Positions 59,030-64,000 of a DNA stretch of 64,000 bases are shown here, in pieces (position 1 is the stretch's first letter; every line of letters begins with the position of its first letter). The translations under genes were made by a program, and so were the position numbers. Under the pieces are notes generated by a model. The model was given only the letters and a program-made list of their open reading frames with translations, had not been told where the DNA came from and ran no database searches. This stretch comes from Karalla daura (lineage: Eukaryota > Chordata > Actinopteri > Chaetodontiformes > Leiognathidae). The stretch lies in contig CM055199.1 in NCBI GenBank assembly GCA_029224185.1, positions 11,750,938 to 11,814,937 of the forward strand, read 5' to 3'.

Positions 59030-61680
59030 TCAGGAGCGCTTGGGCTTCGTGAAGTATGCACAGTCCGCATCCTGAGGGGCAGAGAGAATCGAGAGCAAAT
59101 GTTAGCTCAGAGTTTTGACTGCTTTGTACTGCCTCGGCTTGTCACAAGCACAACCTCAGTCATGTGGGATGCAGCTTTCTTGTTGTCTCGAAGCGATTCG
59201 TCGCAGACCTCACTGAAGAATGAGCGTGTGACACGTTCAGGTCTGGCCTGTTAGGAGATGACCTTTCGTCATGGCCTTCAGCTGTCACTGTCCAGCACTG
59301 GACAACAGGCGCACTGGTCAGTCAGTCAGTCAGTCAGTCAGTCTGCACCGCAGGGACATGCTCAAGCTCACTGTCACACTCCGGCCGCCGTCGTCTTCTT
59401 ATTAGAGTCGAGCAAGGTCAATAACGGCGGAGCCCCCAGCTTGTACGAGACAGCTCGGCACAGTGTCTGCCACTTCCTGCCTTTATTCAAGTGTATTCAG
59501 AGCTCTGAGACAGTGAGCGTCCCCTGGTCCCAGGCCCAACCCGGCAAGGTCAACGGCACGAAAAGCCGAAACCGGGCCAAACTGTAGCAGTTGCTTTTTG
59601 TCCAAAGTTCACCACATTGTGTTCTTACCACTTTGACCAACAAAAGCATCTCCTTAACATATCTGCCTCACCTTTGTGACGCCAAGTGCCAACACTCCCA
59701 GTCGCCCTGTAACAAGCTACCCCTGGGGGAGACTTACTCCTCCTAATTACACCGCTCTGATTTAATGCGCACAGAAGGCCTGAAAATCATAAAATGCTCG
59801 TACCAGACCAGCTTTGAAGTTCTGCACCCTCTTCCTGCCCAGGGTGCTGGAGAGGAACCAGGCCACTGTGGGCGTGTACTGCCAAACGTAGAAAAACGCC
59901 AGGAAAGGCTGATGCCCGATCCACATTTCCTTGACACCGTTGGCTATTCCCACCAGCATTAGGCGTACGCAGCGGCTCGTTGGCATCTTCTGCTCCTGGT
60001 TGCCAGCTGAGGCCACGGGCTGAGGTAATGGAAGGGAAACAGAGCGGTGAAAACAAACCACCGGGGTAGCAGGCGCTGCACGTCACAACGCGTTCTCTGA
60101 CTGCAACTCGGTGTTGAAGAGCGGACGCGGCACATTACCCTGTCCACCTCCTCTGTGTAGGCGTTGTGCACGATCTGCGACTGCACGGGCCCCGGAAGCA
60201 CGGTGCTGATTAGGATGTTTGGGTAGTCGGCCAACTCCGTTCGAAGGGAATCGAAAAAGCCCTGCGGACAGGGTTTATCCGTCACATCGGACCAGAAGGG
60301 GTGAGGGATGGGGGGGGAACAAAAGACACGCACACTCCGGCCCTGTGTTTGCCCACCCCCAGGCCGTTACCTGTAGAGCGTGTTTGCTGGCAGCGTACCC
60401 CGTCGCCAGGGGCGCCCCGGCGATGCCGACGATGCTGCTGACGGTGACGACGCTGCCGGCGCCGCGCCGCGTCATGTGGGGCAGCACGTGCTTGGTGATG
60501 GACACCGTGCCCAGGTAGTTGAGCTCCATCAGGGCCTTCATCACATCAACACTGGTCTCCAAGAACAGGGAGCGCTGGCTCCGGCCGCCGTTGTTAATGA
60601 GGATGTCGATCTGAGGTCGTACGGAGAGACGGGAGGAGCCGGAGAGAGTTTTGAGTCACACTGAGGGCAAACAGACATGGAGATAATTGCTGCGAGTGGC
60701 CTCACGTGTCCAAAGTGCTGAATCACGGCCTTTGTCTTTTCCTCATGTGAAGTCCTTTCCAATAAATCAAGAGGAAGGACAAGGATGTCTTCGTCCTGGA
60801 GGTTGGAAGACTCTTGGGAGGTAAGCAAAGAGTCGAGTTGACATGGTCGCATCTTAACCAGCGATGAAGGAAAATAAACTCCACATAAGCAGACGTGGCT
60901 TTTTGTGTTGCTACCACAACTTCAGCTGCTGCTACCAATGACGATGATTTCTATCCGCTCACCCAGGCAAGCGCGTTTGACCCGCTGCAGCTCGTTCTCA
61001 CGGCGAGCAGAGAGGACCAGACGTGAACCACATCTGGCCAGCTGGTAGGCCAGCTCCTCTCCAATACCACTGGAGGCCCCGGTGACCCAGACCACCAGCC
61101 CCTTTAGCTTCTTCTCTGAGTGACACACACACACACACATATGCACCATATGTACTTGGTCTGTACCTCGATGGCCTGGACTGTTCTGGAGCCAATCTGA
61201 GGCAATTTAGACCCTCCAATCCATCTAAACATGTACGTGTTTGGACTATTGGTATATCTGGACTATTGGAACTTTTGGGAATATTGTAAAATCTTGCAGA
61301 TTTCTGTTCTAGGAAAATAATATACGTCGACTTTCTATCAAAAAACAGAGGGAGAAGAACAAATTACTCTGCACCGGTGTCTTTCTATGATGTGGACTGG
61401 ATAAACAGATGGATTCTGAGTGACCTCCCAAAGGCATCCCTTCCCAGAATTCCCAAAATACAAAGAATATGTTGAGGTTTTGCTGTTAAGCGTTTGGATT
61501 TTTTTAATAACACGTTCCACTTGACACGGTCAGAGGTGTCAGGCACTCACCTGGCGTGTGTCCGGACACTCTCGCCCACAGCAGAGTGAAGTCTGCATCC
61601 GCGAAGAAGAAACACAACAAGTGACCTAGTAAGCACACCAGTGCAAAACACCACAGTGCGGAGACTACGCAGCACTCCAT
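59030..61680 (-). CDS. dhrs7: Dehydrogenase/reductase SDR family member 7
   Basis: Membrane-anchored NADP(H)-dependent short-chain dehydrogenase; human DHRS7 is an ER enzyme that reduces retinal and steroid carbonyls. Seven minus-strand exons: 61551-61680, 60963-61115, 60706-60812, 60371-60610, 60139-60261, 59804-60019, 59030-59071. They join in frame to 336 residues (human 339). Residues 1-26 are a hydrophobic anchor. The cofactor motif TGASSGIG is at 55-62, the structural NNGG at 136-139, and the catalytic Ser189, Tyr202 and Lys206 lie in TVSSIVG and YAASK; all are intact. I started at 61680 because the hydrophobic leader length then matches human; an in-frame ATG at 61698 would add six residues. 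The last exon is only 42 bp, encoding DADCAYFTKPKRS, and is found by its match to the human tail DADSSYF. Confidence 0.93.
61150..61260. repeat. teleost repeat copy, reverse, degraded
   Basis: CTGAGGCAATTTAGACCCTC, CAATCCATCTAAACATGTAC and GTGTTTGGACTATTGG follow the reverse module order, next to the (CA)n tract 61124-61139 that precedes the dhrs7 exon 2 acceptor. Confidence 0.6.
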
Positions 61681-61839
61681 GCCAAAACAATGCGCCAACG
61701 AGGGTGATAACGGCTGTCACTACGCTGACCCTGTCAAATTAGACCCTGGATGGTTACCAACGTCACGTCCGCTTCCAGATTTTCAAAGTAAAGCTTACAG
61801 TTTCCGGTTATCGATGGCGATGATTACTGTATCGTTAAT

Positions 61840-61944
<105 letters not shown>

Positions 61945-62559
61945 CGGTTTTCTATTTAGAATACAGAATATGAATCAACAATAATAACAATAACAATCTA
62001 TTAGATTTTTGCAATAATCAACTTCCACCAATAGCGCAGCAGTGCTGTGAAACTGTTAATGCTGTGAAACTGTTAATGCGATTTTAACGTCTATGTGTTT
62101 AACCCTTAATCAAATCATGGTAATATTTTTATTGCGTTGTTTGTGATGCTTTTTTTAATGAGATGGGAGCACTTTGAGAATCCTCTGTAATGTAAAGTGC
62201 ATTATACATAAAATGATTATTATTATCAACATCGTCAACTCAGAAAGACCTCAGTTCACTTTCATTCACTTCAGGTTGCAGTGGTGAACAACTCCTCTCT
62301 CTTCAATGCAGGATGGAGAGACAAAGAAGATTTGCTGGACTCTGGATCAGGCCTTTTTATTCTTTTAATTCTTTTGATTTAATGAATTTCCCTCTATGAT
62401 TGATAAAATAATAACCATGCCAATTATTATATAAATTATTAATATTACTTATTATTATGACTGTTTCATACTTGTTATTTGCAGTCTTTAACGGTGATAA
62501 AATGATTTTATTTTGAGGATTTTTTGTTTTAGGAAACACTTCTTTATTTATTTAGTGGA

Positions 62560-63014
62560 ACCTGTGTGAACCAGCGGGGGCTGCAGTAGCCCTCTGTGGC
62601 CGCTAGTGTCTCCTCGCTGCTGAGCCCTGCTCTGTGCTAACATTAGCCAGCTAGCTGTCAGGCTGTCTAGTGGAGAGGCTGGGACAGACGTTTCAGCTTC
62701 CCCCCTGGCTTGGCCAACACGAAACTCCGGCCCACAACCTCCCCCCACCCCCTTAAAACACACCGCTATTTAGAAACGATTCCGGAGCTTCAGCTGAGAT
62801 GATGTAATGCATCAGGGGCTGGGGCAAAGAGGGACCTCCGGACAGATTTTATTTGATGCTCTGAGGCTCCACTGAGGAGCTGCTAACAGGCTAGCTAGCC
62901 TAGCTAACCCCCCCCCTCGTCCTCCTCCTCCACCGCTAAAGACCACCTTTAGTTTCCGTCGGTGAACCCTAACCATTTCTGCTCACTGCTGTCAAGCGAT
63001 ATTTTGGACATTAG
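62560..63014 (+). other. ppm1a: ppm1a promoter and untranslated first exon (start approximate)
   Basis: After AT-rich DNA the sequence turns GC-rich and lacks repeats. A clean donor ATTAG-GTAAGT at 63014/63015 marks the end of a 5' non-coding exon that would join the coding exon beginning at 63852. No TATA box is visible. The transcription start was not located. Confidence 0.5.
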
Positions 63015-63868
63015 GTAAGTGATACAAATCTGGACTGCTGCTCTGAGACTGTTAGCATGTAGCTAGGCCGAGGCTGGCAGAGAGAGGCCTGTCAAAGTTA
63101 GCAGTGAGGGACAAGGGTCAAGGCCCGCAACCAGGCACAGGCTGCTTGTTTATTTGGGTTGTGCTCCGGACGCGACAATACCCTATCCTACCCCCCACCT
63201 TAATCCCGCAGTGAAGTGTCCCTACGCGGAGGGAATTGGCCAAGTTTGGACGCCTGCTGGTTTGCCAGCTCTGGTGTCATTTCGACACCGAGCTAGCGTT
63301 AGCTCTGCAGGCATGTGACGACAGCTCCTAACTAGTCTCACCAGGACTAGTTAGTGGGATTTAAATGTGCTGCATTGCGAAGGCCAGGGAGATGCTTCCC
63401 CCGCTGTGGGCTGTTCTCAGCCGCGGCCCCGGTCCTAAGGAGCGGATTCACGGTCCCAAACGCGACCAGTGTGAGGCTCCAGGGCGTTTCAATCACATCT
63501 ACAGCAGCTCTGCTCCTAATATGTAGCCAAATTGTGCACCGAGGTCCTCTATTTTTAGATGTCAGGGGGCCTGAACTCAGCTCCAAGATGCTAACGTCCT
63601 GCCAGCAGTGGATGAGAACCTGGCCAAAGAGATTGGAAAGCTGTGTATTCATCTCAGATGTGTAGCCTTGATTTTGCCCTCCGTCAGCATTAAAAGTATT
63701 AGAGAAAACAGTATTAAAACCGGTAGGAGAATAGGTTATAAAAACATTAAAACATGAGTGTACTGTACGTCAGGGAGTCTGAAGGGTTGAAGGATTTATG
63801 CACAACTTCTGAAACGTTTCATGAAAGTCTTTATTTTCATGTGTGTTGCAGGTATTTAGAGGGACACA

Positions 63869-64000
63869 ATGGGCGCGTTTCTGGACAAACCAAAGATGGA
63901 GAAGTACAATTCCCGTGGCGAGGGCAACAACCTGCGGTACGGGCTGAGCAGCATGCAGGGCTGGCGGGTGGAGATGGAGGACGCCCACACGGCGGTGATC
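63869..64000 (+). CDS. ppm1a: Protein phosphatase 1A (PP2C alpha), N-terminal part
   Basis: Metal-dependent Ser/Thr phosphatase; PPM1A dephosphorylates stress-kinase and SMAD pathway proteins. The acceptor TTGCAG at 63846-63851 precedes ATG 63869. The 44 visible residues, MGAFLDKPKMEKYNS and then RYGLSSMQGWRVEMEDAHTAVI, are almost those of vertebrate PPM1A. KPKMEK and the final TAVI separate it from PPM1B. Arg33 (phosphate), Glu37 and Asp38 (metal) are present. The frame is open at the window end, so the gene continues to the right. Confidence 0.93.
   Translation, partial: MGAFLDKPKMEKYNSRGEGNNLRYGLSSMQGWRVEMEDAHTAVI

Overview
The window is vertebrate nuclear DNA, almost certainly from a teleost fish. 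It carries six spliced protein-coding genes with GT-AG introns (two introns start with GC). Many introns are only about 70-400 bp. There are many long (CA)n/(TG)n and poly-G tracts, and at least twelve copies of one degenerate repeat family that I recognise from other fish sequences. A 100-N assembly gap lies at 17552-17651. The species cannot be named from the sequence.

Layout: tdrd9 (+, 635-11637, 5' end outside the window; piRNA-pathway DEAH helicase with a Tudor domain), rtn1 (-, 13099-29619; ER-shaping reticulon), lrrc9 (+, 30690-42993; leucine-rich-repeat protein), pcnx4 (+, 49112-57921; pecanex-like multipass membrane protein), dhrs7 (-, 59030-61680; membrane-anchored short-chain dehydrogenase) and ppm1a (+, first coding exon at 63869, cut by the window end; PP2C phosphatase). 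Exon boundaries were set by splice-site consensus, reading-frame continuity and remembered vertebrate orthologues. For rtn1, lrrc9, pcnx4 and dhrs7 the exon lengths sum to whole codon counts (749, 1508, 1216 and 336 residues). The tdrd9 part gives 1251 residues.

rtn1-lrrc9-pcnx4-dhrs7-ppm1a is the same order and orientation as on human 14q23, an ancient syntenic block. tdrd9 is extra here: in human it lies far away at 14q32. The gene pairs alternate in geometry. tdrd9/rtn1 and pcnx4/dhrs7 are tail-to-tail with very close polyA signals. rtn1/lrrc9 and dhrs7/ppm1a are head-to-head. The genes are neighbours by history and do not form a pathway or operon.

Non-coding sequence consists of the 9-kb rtn1 intron 1, the 4.6-kb lrrc9-pcnx4 spacer and the 2.3-kb pcnx4 intron 6. 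It holds microsatellites, a 570-bp polypurine tract, two GATA/TATC arrays, a small hAT-type element with a clean 8-bp target duplication, and several complex unique stretches that could be conserved enhancers. I found no CRISPR array, tRNA, rRNA, viral gene or convincing novel multigene system. The items worth checking concern splicing, gene order, uORFs and repeat biology.
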